Shown here: positions 52,645 through 60,851 of the stretch, piece by piece
Layout of the letters: each line of letters opens with the position of its first letter
How positions within the stretch are numbered: the stretch's first letter is position 1
Assembly: GCF_013294025.1 (NCBI RefSeq)
Contig: NZ_JABSNL010000011.1
Coordinates: 109,219 to 173,218, forward strand
Reading direction: 5' to 3'
DNA length: 64,000 bases
From: Flavobacterium aeripolare
Lineage (GTDB): Bacteria > Bacteroidota > Bacteroidia > Flavobacteriales > Flavobacteriaceae
The notes under the pieces: generated by a model
The model's database searches: none
Seen by the model: only the letters and a program-made list of their open reading frames with translations
What the model was told of the DNA's origin: nothing
Program-made: the position numbers and the translations under genes

Positions 52645-55600
52645 TTTTATCTTTAAAATATTCTTGAACTTTTTGATCAAAATTAGTGCGCAAAGGTAAC
52701 GATTGTCTGTTTAATATCTCTATGCTATTTAAATATTCTAAAACAGCTTTAGGTAAAGCAACTGCCTCGTTTTTATAATTCTTAGAATTACTATTCGATT
52801 GCCTTTTATTATCTTCTCCCTGTTCTCTTACAGCGGTATCTAACTTTAATAATTCAGACTTAATAGCATTTGATTTTTGTATCGTTTCTTGATTAAAACC
52901 TTTGTTTAATAATTGCTTTTCTAACTGCTTCATCTTATCAATAGCGTTACTTCCATTGTTAGATAATCCTTGTTTCTTTAATTCACTTTCTAGACGTTCA
53001 CGCAAGGCTCTTTGCTCTTTATATATGTCTAAAATATCCTTTGCATTGCCTTCACCATCTTCACTTTTATTTCCTTTCCCTTCATTTTCTTTACTGCCAC
53101 TAGCCTTGCCACCTTTCTTGATTTTATCAGAAATAGCTTCCTGTCCTTTCATAATATCTGGTAACTGCATACCTTCACCTTCTCCCATTTGCGGATTCCC
53201 TTCACCCGATTGCGCTAAACTAGACTGCATGTTCCCAAGAATATTACTTAGTATATCACCCAACACATTTGCAGCAGCGATAGTATACTGCTGGTGCGAC
53301 TGCCCTTTTTCTAGTTTTGATTCACTAAAATTATCCAATGCTTTATCCACATTATATTGGATATTACCCAGCTCCTTAGTTACATCAATAGACAATCTAG
53401 GATTACGTAAAGAGAGTGTGTATAAACTATCATCGATGTGTTTAAACTGTTCTTTTAAGTCTTGCTGTAACTTAATATTTTTACTAACGGCACTTGAACT
53501 AGAGCGTAAATTCTTAAAACGGTCTAATAAACTTTCCTGAGACAATGAAAAGGCAAGTAAATTATCAAGCACTTGACGCAGCATTTTCACATCCTCCTGC
53601 AGCTGTATCACCTCACCACTAGATAAGCTTTTTGACAAGCGCGCAGCCATCGACTTCATATTCTTAGCCGCATTATTTTGATTGGACTTAGCGCCACTTT
53701 TGTTGTCTTTAGACAATGCATCCATCGCCTTTGATAAATCTTGATCAATCATTTTCTCTGTAGCAGCATCTTGCGGAATACTCGATTTAGACTTCAATTC
53801 GTTATTCACTTTCTTTAAGTCAGTTAACTCCTTCTTCAATTGATTAAATTCTTCCTTGATCTCAGCCTGTTTCTTAGCACTGTTGCTATCCCCCTTATTG
53901 GACAAATTTTCCTGCTTCTGGGCTAGGTCTTTAAGATTAGAAGCGATTTGCTCAGCTTTCTTTTCTACATAATATTTCTTAGTTAGTGCAACTAACTGCT
54001 CTAAATTTTTAACTTGATTTTTACTGTTTTGCTTGAACTTGTCTAACTTATCTAATAACTCATTGTTACTAATTTTTTGATTTAGATCTTTGAGTTCCTC
54101 TAGCAACTCTTTGTTTTTTTCTAGGTCGTCACCGTTCTCATCCACTTTCTCTAATAGGTCCTTTTTAAATTCATCGTTCTTATTAGACTTAACCTGATCT
54201 AGATTCTCTTTTATATTCTCAGCAAACTTTTTCATTTTTTCATCTTGACTCTTTTGTCTTTCGATAAAACTATTAATTTCCTGTTGCTCCTCGAACTTAA
54301 ATTGGCTATTCTCCTTCCCTATTTTATCCAGGTGATTTAAGGTTTTAAATTGTTCTTGCTGCTTCCCTAAGGTGTTCTCTAGACCGTTTACGTTTTGATT
54401 TTGTTCTTGCAACATAGCATTCTGTTCCTCCTTTACAGAGAGAACGCGACTGGAAAAAACTTCAGACTTAGTACTTTTATAATTGTGTAAAGCATCATTA
54501 TCATACACGATAAAATAATATTCGTAGGTAACTGCTTTTTCAACATTTAAATTCCCAGGAAAAGAAAACACAAAACGATCGACATTACTACCAACTTTCT
54601 TTATTGTTCCACGTTTAACATTACTAGGTTTAGCACTTGGATAATAAACAACTTCTAACCTACTGAGACCATAATCATCAGAAACAGTTCCTAGTTTGTA
54701 TGCTTTATTATTGCTAATAGAATCGGCTATTTTTTCAATTCTAATCTCAGGATAGGCATCTTTGAGTACTTTTAAATGATAATTAAGTTTTTCATAACCT
54801 TTAACGTTGTTATTTGAAGTAATTATTTGATAATCTGTATCTTGAATAGCCGTGTAACTTGCTTTAAACGTATTATCAGCTTTTGAAAAAGCAAAACTCT
54901 TAGAATCGATAACTCCGTCAATATTTTGAGTTCCTTTTGCATTTATTACCCAATTTATTCGAGTACCTTCAGGAACAGCAGCATTTCCAGAACCAACACT
55001 AACTTCAGGTTTTCGATTTAAATAGGAAGGAAATTGCAGTTGCATTTTTAAATCAACTATAGCAGGAACATCGATAATATCTAAAACGTATTCCGGCGAA
55101 TAGATTCCGCTAGAAACTAACTGAAACTTTGAATTCTGTGCCGGATTAGCAATTGTATAATGAAATTGTCCGGGACCATCATTTTCTAAATAATAGCTTT
55201 CGTCTCCTAAAACGATCATAGCATTTTCAGGAACTACCTTACCTACTGTTTTAACTTTAAGTACAAATTCTTTATTCTCCTCTACTTGTAAAGACTTATT
55301 TAAGATTACAAATTGATAAGCAGCAGGCGCACTAAAAGCAGTATTGTAATGAACAATTCTATTGAAGCTTTGTGAGAAATCACGAGTTGAATTCGAGAAA
55401 AATAAATAAAACAAACCTATTAAGGGAATAATAGCCAAAGGGAGATATCTTTTATTATAACTAAAATTTACAGCATTATTAAAAGGGATTGGTTGTAATT
55501 GTAATGCCCTTTGATCAATAGCAGCCGCGAGCAACTCAGATTGATTCGTATTCAAATCAGCATTAGAAAGATCCAGGAAATTAATTAAGGAATCGTTTAC

Positions 55601-55915
55601 ATCACTAAAATGTGAACCTATAATTGCAGCAGCATCCTTAAAAGATAAACCAGCACGCAATTTAATAAGCTTAAATAATGGATACAGAATAAATCGTACA
55701 AACAAACACAGTTCTACTAAAACAAATAAATAAAATAATATAGTCCTAGCAACTGGCTGTAGCCAAAGAAAATACTCTATAAATAGAGTTAGTATAAAAT
55801 ATAAAAGACCCAGCCCTATAAAAAAGATGAGACCACGTAAGAGCTCATTGAGATAATACTTTTTTATGAAGCTTGATAACTTTTTATATATCACATTAGA
55901 ATTTTCTGCAACCAT
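52631..55915 (-). CDS. DUF4175-family large membrane protein
   Basis: A 1094-residue protein with two hydrophobic helices near the N-terminus (about 22-44 and 52-76) and one near 150-170. A strand-rich extracytoplasmic part (about 180-480) precedes a long, lysine- and glutamate-rich coiled-coil region (about 500-1090) with Q-N-Q-N-V-N-G-L-E-N and repeated K/E/Q/N segments. This layout fits DUF4175 proteins of Bacteroidota, whose function is unknown. It probably sits in the inner membrane with a large soluble part. Its stop overlaps ybeY, so the two are likely coupled. Confidence 0.82.
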   Translation of the reverse strand: MVAENSNVIYKKLSSFIKKYYLNELLRGLIFFIGLGLLYFILTLFIEYFLWLQPVARTILFYLFVLVELCLFVRFILYPLFKLIKLRAGLSFKDAAAIIGSHFSDVNDSLINFLDLSNADLNTNQSELLAAAIDQRALQLQPIPFNNAVNFSYNKRYLPLAIIPLIGLFYLFFSNSTRDFSQSFNRIVHYNTAFSAPAAYQFVILNKSLQVEENKEFVLKVKTVGKVVPENAMIVLGDESYYLENDGPGQFHYTIANPAQNSKFQLVSSGIYSPEYVLDIIDVPAIVDLKMQLQFPSYLNRKPEVSVGSGNAAVPEGTRINWVINAKGTQNIDGVIDSKSFAFSKADNTFKASYTAIQDTDYQIITSNNNVKGYEKLNYHLKVLKDAYPEIRIEKIADSISNNKAYKLGTVSDDYGLSRLEVVYYPSAKPSNVKRGTIKKVGSNVDRFVFSFPGNLNVEKAVTYEYYFIVYDNDALHNYKSTKSEVFSSRVLSVKEEQNAMLQEQNQNVNGLENTLGKQQEQFKTLNHLDKIGKENSQFKFEEQQEINSFIERQKSQDEKMKKFAENIKENLDQVKSNKNDEFKKDLLEKVDENGDDLEKNKELLEELKDLNQKISNNELLDKLDKFKQNSKNQVKNLEQLVALTKKYYVEKKAEQIASNLKDLAQKQENLSNKGDSNSAKKQAEIKEEFNQLKKELTDLKKVNNELKSKSSIPQDAATEKMIDQDLSKAMDALSKDNKSGAKSNQNNAAKNMKSMAARLSKSLSSGEVIQLQEDVKMLRQVLDNLLAFSLSQESLLDRFKNLRSSSSAVSKNIKLQQDLKEQFKHIDDSLYTLSLRNPRLSIDVTKELGNIQYNVDKALDNFSESKLEKGQSHQQYTIAAANVLGDILSNILGNMQSSLAQSGEGNPQMGEGEGMQLPDIMKGQEAISDKIKKGGKASGSKENEGKGNKSEDGEGNAKDILDIYKEQRALRERLESELKKQGLSNNGSNAIDKMKQLEKQLLNKGFNQETIQKSNAIKSELLKLDTAVREQGEDNKRQSNSNSKNYKNEAVALPKAVLEYLNSIEILNRQSLPLRTNFDQKVQEYFKDKNDKF

Positions 55916-56038
55916 ATCCTTAGTTTTTAACCATTAAAAGTAACTATTTATCCTAACATTAGAATACATATCACCGTCAAACTTGAAAATCATAACATTA
56001 TAGACTTTTTAAACACTACGATTGACTATTTGAAATTG

Positions 56039-56046
56039 TATATTTG
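56039..56046 (+). promoter_or_regulatory. gltX promoter -7 box (TATATTTG)
   Basis: TATATTTG fits TAnnTTTG, 17 bp before the gltX ATG. Confidence 0.5.
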
Positions 56047-56063
56047 TACCAAAATTAACAACA

Positions 56064-57569
56064 ATGTCAAAGCAAGTTCGTGTGCGTTTTGCACCAAGTC
56101 CTACGGGACCTTTACATATAGGAGGTGTGCGCACAGCCTTATTTAATTATTTATTTGCCAAAAAAAATGGCGGAACATTCTACCTAAGAATCGAAGATAC
56201 CGATCAAAATAGATTTGTACCCGGAGCCGAATCATACATAATGGAAGCCTTAGAATGGTTAGGTATTGCTCCTGATGAAACAATAGGTAAAAATGAAAAA
56301 TTTGGACCTTACCGTCAAAGCGAAAGAAAGCATTTATATAAAGATTATGCTGATCAATTGATCAAATCTGGCTGGGCCTACTATGCATTTGATACTGCAG
56401 AAGCACTTGATGAACTAAGAAAAACAGACGAAGAACAAGGTAAAACTTTTATATACAACCATACTATAAGAGAGAAACTAGATACTTCGTTAGCTCTTTC
56501 TACTGAAGAAACAGCAAACCGTATTGAAAAAGGAGACCATTATGTAATCCGTTTTAAAACTCCTGTAGATGAAACTTTACATTTAAAAGATATCATTAGA
56601 GGCGATGTAAAGTTTGAAACTAGTTTACTTGATGACAAAGTTTTATTCAAGAGCGACGGAATGCCTACGTATCATTTAGCAAACATTGTTGATGATCACT
56701 TAATGGAAACTTCGCATGTGATTCGTGGAGAAGAATGGCTGCCATCTATGCCTTTACATGTATTATTGTACAGAGCTTTTGGTTGGGATGCTCCTGAATT
56801 TGCTCATCTACCTTTGATTTTAAAACCAGTAGGAAACGGAAAACTATCTAAACGTGATGGTGATAAATTAGGCTTTCCTGTTTTTCCTTTAGAATGGAAA
56901 ACTGCAGAAGGCATTTCTAGCGGGTACAGAGAAAACGGTTTCTTTCCAGAAGCAGTTATTAACTTCCTAGCACTACTAGGATGGAATGATGGAACAGAGC
57001 AAGAGTTGTTTTCACTGTCAGAATTAGTTGAAAAATTTGACTTAAACAGAGTACATAAAGCAGGAGCTAAATTTGATCCTGAGAAAAATAAATGGTTTAA
57101 CCACCACTATTTGATGCAGCAAAAAGATGTTGATTTGGCGAAAGCCTTCACTCCTATTTTAGCAAGCAAAAATATTGATACTTCAAAAGTAGATGTGGTT
57201 AAAATTGTTTCATTAGTAAAGGAACGCGCAAACTTCGTTACAGAATTTTGGGAAATGAGTGATTTCTTCTTTGAAGCTCCAACTGATTATGATGCTAAAG
57301 CTAAAAAGAATTGGAAAGAAGAAACACCTTTATTAATGCAACAGCTAATTTCGGTTTTAGAAAATATAGAAGATTTTACTTCTATGAATATTGAAACAAT
57401 CGTAAAAGAATGGATGACTACAAACGAGATTGGAATGGGTAAAGTAATGCAGCCATTTAGACTAAGTTTAGTAGGAGCACTTAAAGGCCCTCACCTATTT
57501 GACATTGTCGAAGTAATAGGAAAAAATGAAACAGTTGTTCGAATAGAAAAAGCAATTGAAAATATATAA
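56064..57569 (+). CDS. gltX: Glutamate-tRNA ligase
   Basis: Charges tRNA-Glu, also the substrate for HemA encoded in this window. HIGH-like motif G-P-L-H-I-G-G-V-R near residue 16 and K-L-S-K-R-D-G-D near 263. Length 501 is normal. It has its own promoter and terminator. Confidence 0.97.
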   Translation: MSKQVRVRFAPSPTGPLHIGGVRTALFNYLFAKKNGGTFYLRIEDTDQNRFVPGAESYIMEALEWLGIAPDETIGKNEKFGPYRQSERKHLYKDYADQLIKSGWAYYAFDTAEALDELRKTDEEQGKTFIYNHTIREKLDTSLALSTEETANRIEKGDHYVIRFKTPVDETLHLKDIIRGDVKFETSLLDDKVLFKSDGMPTYHLANIVDDHLMETSHVIRGEEWLPSMPLHVLLYRAFGWDAPEFAHLPLILKPVGNGKLSKRDGDKLGFPVFPLEWKTAEGISSGYRENGFFPEAVINFLALLGWNDGTEQELFSLSELVEKFDLNRVHKAGAKFDPEKNKWFNHHYLMQQKDVDLAKAFTPILASKNIDTSKVDVVKIVSLVKERANFVTEFWEMSDFFFEAPTDYDAKAKKNWKEETPLLMQQLISVLENIEDFTSMNIETIVKEWMTTNEIGMGKVMQPFRLSLVGALKGPHLFDIVEVIGKNETVVRIEKAIENI

Positions 57570-57577
57570 TACTAATT

Positions 57578-57609
57578 AGACTCCCCTAAAAAGGAGTCTT
57601 TTTTTTTGA
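57578..57609 (+). terminator. gltX terminator
   Basis: AGACTCC / GGAGTCT stem followed by about ten Ts, 9 bp after the stop. Confidence 0.85.
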
Positions 57610-57739
57610 TTATTATTTACATTACGATAAAATTAAAGCTTGTTACTCGAATTGTCGTTCATCGAAATAACAGATAATACTACTTTAAACGCGAGAAATT
57701 TCGTAATTTAACCGATCAATTAATTTTAACCTTACTATT

Positions 57740-58747
57740 ATGAATGTTGTACTAATTATTTTATTTGTTATTGCGCTATTTGTTCTTTTTTCCTCGTTTT
57801 TCACTGTCAGACAACAAACGGCAGTTATCATAGAACGATTTGGTAAATATGAAAGCATTAGACAATCTGGACTTCACTTGAAGATTCCACTTATCGACAG
57901 AATTGCAGGTCGTGTTAACCTGAAAATTCAGCAGTTAGATGTTATTATCGAAACAAAAACTAAAGATAACGTATTTGTTAAGCTTAAAGTTTCAGTACAA
58001 TTTATGGTTGTCAAAGAAACAGTTTATGACGCTTTTTACAAATTAGAATATCCGCATGACCAGATTACATCTTACGTATTTGATGTAGTGCGTGCTGAAG
58101 TTCCAAAATTAAAATTAGATGATGTTTTTGAAAGAAAAGATGACATCGCGATCGCTGTAAAGAGAGAACTTAATGAAGCCATGACTACTTATGGATATAC
58201 CATTATCAATACGCTAGTAACAGATATTGACCCGGATATTCAGGTTAAAAACGCGATGAATAGAATTAACGCAGCAGACAGAGAAAAAACTGTAGCTGAA
58301 TTTGAGGCTGAAGCATCAAGAATTAGAATTGTAGCTAAAGCAAAGGCAGAAGCAGAAAGTAAAAGATTACAAGGACAAGGTATTGCCGATCAAAGAAGAG
58401 AAATTGCACGCGGACTTGTAGAAAGTGTTGACGTTTTAAACAGAGTTGGAATAAACTCTCAAGAAGCTTCTGCTTTAATTGTAGTTACACAGCACTATGA
58501 TACTTTACAAGCCATTGGCGCTGATTCTAATTCGAACTTAATCTTGCTACCAAATTCACCACAAGCAGGAAGCGAGATGTTGAACAATATGGTTGCTTCA
58601 TTTAGCGCATCTAACCAAGTAGGTGAAATGATGAAAAAAGGAAATAGAAAAAAATCAAAAGAAGATTATCAGGATGTAACTCCAGTAATTGATTTAGAGA
58701 ATAAAGATGAATACGGGAATGATCTATTTGAAGAAGATGAAGATTAA
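57740..58747 (+). CDS. SPFH/Band 7 membrane protein (stomatin/HflK-like, QmcA type)
   Basis: Membrane-anchored scaffolding protein of 335 residues. One N-terminal helix (about 2-20) is followed by the SPFH start R-Q-Q-T-A-V-I-I-E-R-F-G-K-Y near residue 25. A long coiled coil with A-E-A-S-R-I-R-I-V-A-K-A-K-A-E-A-E follows around 190-215. The C-terminus is acidic (E-E-D-E-D). Such proteins form membrane microdomains and control proteases. No NfeD-like partner is adjacent. It is followed by small envelope genes on the other strand. Confidence 0.9.
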   Translation: MNVVLIILFVIALFVLFSSFFTVRQQTAVIIERFGKYESIRQSGLHLKIPLIDRIAGRVNLKIQQLDVIIETKTKDNVFVKLKVSVQFMVVKETVYDAFYKLEYPHDQITSYVFDVVRAEVPKLKLDDVFERKDDIAIAVKRELNEAMTTYGYTIINTLVTDIDPDIQVKNAMNRINAADREKTVAEFEAEASRIRIVAKAKAEAESKRLQGQGIADQRREIARGLVESVDVLNRVGINSQEASALIVVTQHYDTLQAIGADSNSNLILLPNSPQAGSEMLNNMVASFSASNQVGEMMKKGNRKKSKEDYQDVTPVIDLENKDEYGNDLFEEDED

Positions 58748-58761
58748 ATATAAAACAGAAA

Positions 58762-58787
58762 AAAGAGGCTTAGCGGCCTCTTTTTTT
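58762..58787 (+). terminator. Terminator after SPFH gene, overlapping the end of the convergent gene
   Basis: AAAGAGGC / GCCTCTTT stem followed by Ts. Its loop and right arm encode the last codons (K-K-R-G-R and stop) of the minus-strand gene ending at 58770. Confidence 0.75.
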
Positions 58788-59024
58788 ATTTATTATCCAG
58801 TTTATAATTAGCGGCAGAGCACTATTTAGTATTTGTACATAAGAACCACTAAGACCTGTTTTAAAGGAACTAAAAAGATTGCTTACAATATGTTTAGGTG
58901 TAAGGCTGTTTTTAGTATTTTTAAAGCTTAAAACAACTCTTTGATAGCTTACCTCCTTCTCTAACTTAAGGATTTCTAATTCTCGATCTATTTGATCATA
59001 TGAAGTATAGATTTTACCTGCCAT
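58770..59024 (-). CDS. Small DUF6327-like protein
   Basis: An 84-residue protein with Y-T-S-Y-D-Q-I-D-R-E-L-E-I-L-K-L-E-K near the start, a helical middle and a hydrophobic segment (P-L-I-I-N-W-I-I-N) near the C-terminus, as in the DUF6327 family of Flavobacteriaceae. Function unknown. It lies 3 bp after the holin-like gene and probably ends an operon with YtxH. Its stop lies in a terminator hairpin of the convergent gene. Confidence 0.72.
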   Translation of the reverse strand: MAGKIYTSYDQIDRELEILKLEKEVSYQRVVLSFKNTKNSLTPKHIVSNLFSSFKTGLSGSYVQILNSALPLIINWIINKKRGR

Positions 59025-59027
59025 AAT

Positions 59028-59378
59028 TTAATTGTTAAAAACGATTTTTGAAAATTTTACTAATAAAGGCTTCTCAATAATTCGATCTCTAACAAGATAT
59101 AAAATAAAGGTGACCACTAAATAAAGTACTCCAACAATAAGAAAACCTAGTGTGTTACTTTCTAGAATGGTTCCTAATGCAAAGGCTAAAGCAATTGAAA
59201 AGAACAGCAGTACCATACAAATTCCAAGGACTATAATAGTAAACTTTAAAATTGTAGAAGTTGCCTTCATAGAAGTTTTAAAGCTTTTTAATTTATAGTA
59301 GTTAACATTACTCTCTATAAAAGATTGCATTTTTTGCTGAACATCTTCTGTATTTTCTTTGAACTCTTCAAAAGCCAT
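59028..59378 (-). CDS. Small membrane protein, phage-holin-like family
   Basis: A 116-residue protein with a helical N-terminus and two long transmembrane helices (about 43-68 and 74-97), fitting the holin-X/DUF1469-like family seen in bacterial stress operons. The holin name is historical: there is no prophage here. It lies between YtxH and DUF6327 genes, so a membrane-stress role is likely, but unproven. Confidence 0.75.
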   Translation of the reverse strand: MAFEEFKENTEDVQQKMQSFIESNVNYYKLKSFKTSMKATSTILKFTIIVLGICMVLLFFSIALAFALGTILESNTLGFLIVGVLYLVVTFILYLVRDRIIEKPLLVKFSKIVFNN

Positions 59379-59413
59379 AGGATTCTCTTTAGTAAAAACG
59401 TATTAGGTTATAA

Positions 59414-59746
59414 TTATTTCTTTTGCAGCTTAGCATTTTGCTCTTTCAAATCAGCTAGCTTAGATTCAAGAAAAGTAATCACATCTTCCGTTTTATTACT
59501 CATGTTTGAAACTAATTCTCCATAAGTATCTTCAAGATCAGTTTTAGCAACTGCTAACTTTTCTTTCATCTCAACTGATAAATCATCATATTTATTTTTC
59601 AAATCTTTTTTGGCTCCTTTATAACCATCCTTGATTTTAACTCTTGTTTTTGATCCTTTCTCTGGCGCGAATAAAATTCCTACCCCTGCTCCAATCGCTA
59701 CCCCTGTTAATACAGCAATTAGCGTTAATCCTGACTTATCTGACAT
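59414..59746 (-). CDS. YtxH-domain protein
   Basis: A 110-residue stress-type protein: a glycine-rich hydrophobic helix (A-V-L-T-G-V-A-I-G-A-G-V-G-I-L-F-A-P at about 10-27), then a long charged helix typical of YtxH proteins. It is first in a three-gene unit (YtxH, holin-like, DUF6327) that is often found together in Flavobacteriaceae. Confidence 0.85.
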   Translation of the reverse strand: MSDKSGLTLIAVLTGVAIGAGVGILFAPEKGSKTRVKIKDGYKGAKKDLKNKYDDLSVEMKEKLAVAKTDLEDTYGELVSNMSNKTEDVITFLESKLADLKEQNAKLQKK

Positions 59747-59831
59747 ATTACTTTTTAATTAATTAGACATAAAGATACGCAATTAACAATTCAAAAGCAA
59801 TTTAAGCTTATTTTAAAGCTAAATTATATTA

Positions 59832-59865
59832 AAAAACCTCAAGGGTTACTTGAGGTCTTTTTTTT
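59832..59865. terminator. Bidirectional terminator
   Basis: AAACCTCAAG / CTTGAGGT stem with a 5-base loop, flanked by A-run and T-run. It lies just past the stop of the minus-strand gene at 59875. Confidence 0.75.
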
Positions 59866-59874
59866 ATGCTGTGA

Positions 59875-60354
59875 TTAATAATTATAGGCAATTGCACTAT
59901 ACTTACCATCTTTTTTACTTACAATTCTAATGAATGGATAACCCAACTCAGCCGACTTGTATTTTAATCGTCTTACTATAGCTGGATTTGTAAAATGAGT
60001 GGTACCACCTTTATGAACGCCTTGATAAATTTCAATGCTCTTTTGATCATTTAGGCCTAATGATTCGTCACTATCTATAATAACGACCTTATCAAAATCT
60101 TCCTTAGATGTTATCGTAACTTTATTACTAATATAATCCTTTGTAGCATTTTGATTATCATGCACATAAGCTACGGCATGTTTACTAATCTTTACTTCTT
60201 CCTTACTACCATCCGGTGAATAATGTAAAATATCATTTTCAAATTTAATAAAGTTAACATCAAGTGTTTCACCACTGTGTTTTTTAATTTGATGCGATTG
60301 AGCACTAAGTCCTATACTTAGCAACAGTCCTAATGCGGTTAAATAATTTCTCAT
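59875..60354 (-). CDS. Exported protein of unknown function
   Basis: A 159-residue protein with a signal peptide (about 1-19, cleavage after S-A-Q-S). The mature part begins H-Q-I-K-K-H-S-G-E-T-L-D-V and includes H-Y-S-P-D-G-S-K-E-E-V-K-I-S-K, a strand-rich pattern found in small periplasmic proteins of Bacteroidota that respond to envelope changes. I cannot name a family with certainty. It stands alone, with a terminator after it and a 497-bp AT-rich interval before it. Confidence 0.7.
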   Translation of the reverse strand: MRNYLTALGLLLSIGLSAQSHQIKKHSGETLDVNFIKFENDILHYSPDGSKEEVKISKHAVAYVHDNQNATKDYISNKVTITSKEDFDKVVIIDSDESLGLNDQKSIEIYQGVHKGGTTHFTNPAIVRRLKYKSAELGYPFIRIVSKKDGKYSAIAYNY

Positions 60355-60820
60355 AAAAAATAAATTAAGTTAATAAAATATAAATTATAGCAGAAACAAC
60401 TTTAGGTGATTTACAGAAAATGAGGAACCCGAAAAATAACTACTATCAATTATTATCATCATTCAACGATAGACTTTAATCCCACGATAAAATGTTTTGT
60501 ACGTTTTTTGTAATCCTTAATTAAAAAACCCTTGTACCTATGAAAGGTTTTACCAATTAAAATAATACAGTTGTACTTGCCATCTTTGAAACAAAAAACG
60601 TTTCTATCCAAATTTAGAAAATTAGAACACAAAAAAGTATTAACAAATACTTAAAATTTGATAAAAAGTAAATAGAGTTATTCTAATAGTAGTAAATAAC
60701 CGCTTCTATGATAATACATGCCTAAAATTTAAAATTTACTTAAAAAGCCTAATTTAAAGCCATTTTTAATAAATTATTTTTATTAAAATTTAATTTACAA
60801 TCGAATATATATATAATAAG
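60355..60820. other. AT-rich intergenic stretch
   Basis: Very AT-rich, no gene found on either strand. It should include the promoter of the 59875-60354 gene; no convincing box or repeat was recognised. Confidence 0.5.
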
Positions 60821-60845
60821 AAACCACCTTAGAAAAAGGTGGTTT
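60821..60845 (-). terminator. glnS terminator
   Basis: AAACCACC / GGTGGTTT stem with a 9-base loop, just after the glnS stop on the minus strand. Confidence 0.7.
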
Positions 60846-60851
60846 TGATAA

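Noticed and set aside
52902..53540. 212-codon plus-strand frame inside the DUF4175 gene
   Set aside because: It is the shadow of a lysine/glutamate-rich coiled coil on the other strand; composition is serine/leucine/phenylalanine-rich and no domain is seen.
59028..59378. Holin-like gene as a sign of a prophage
   Set aside because: No phage structural, lysis or integrase genes are near; the family is also a chromosomal stress-type membrane protein.
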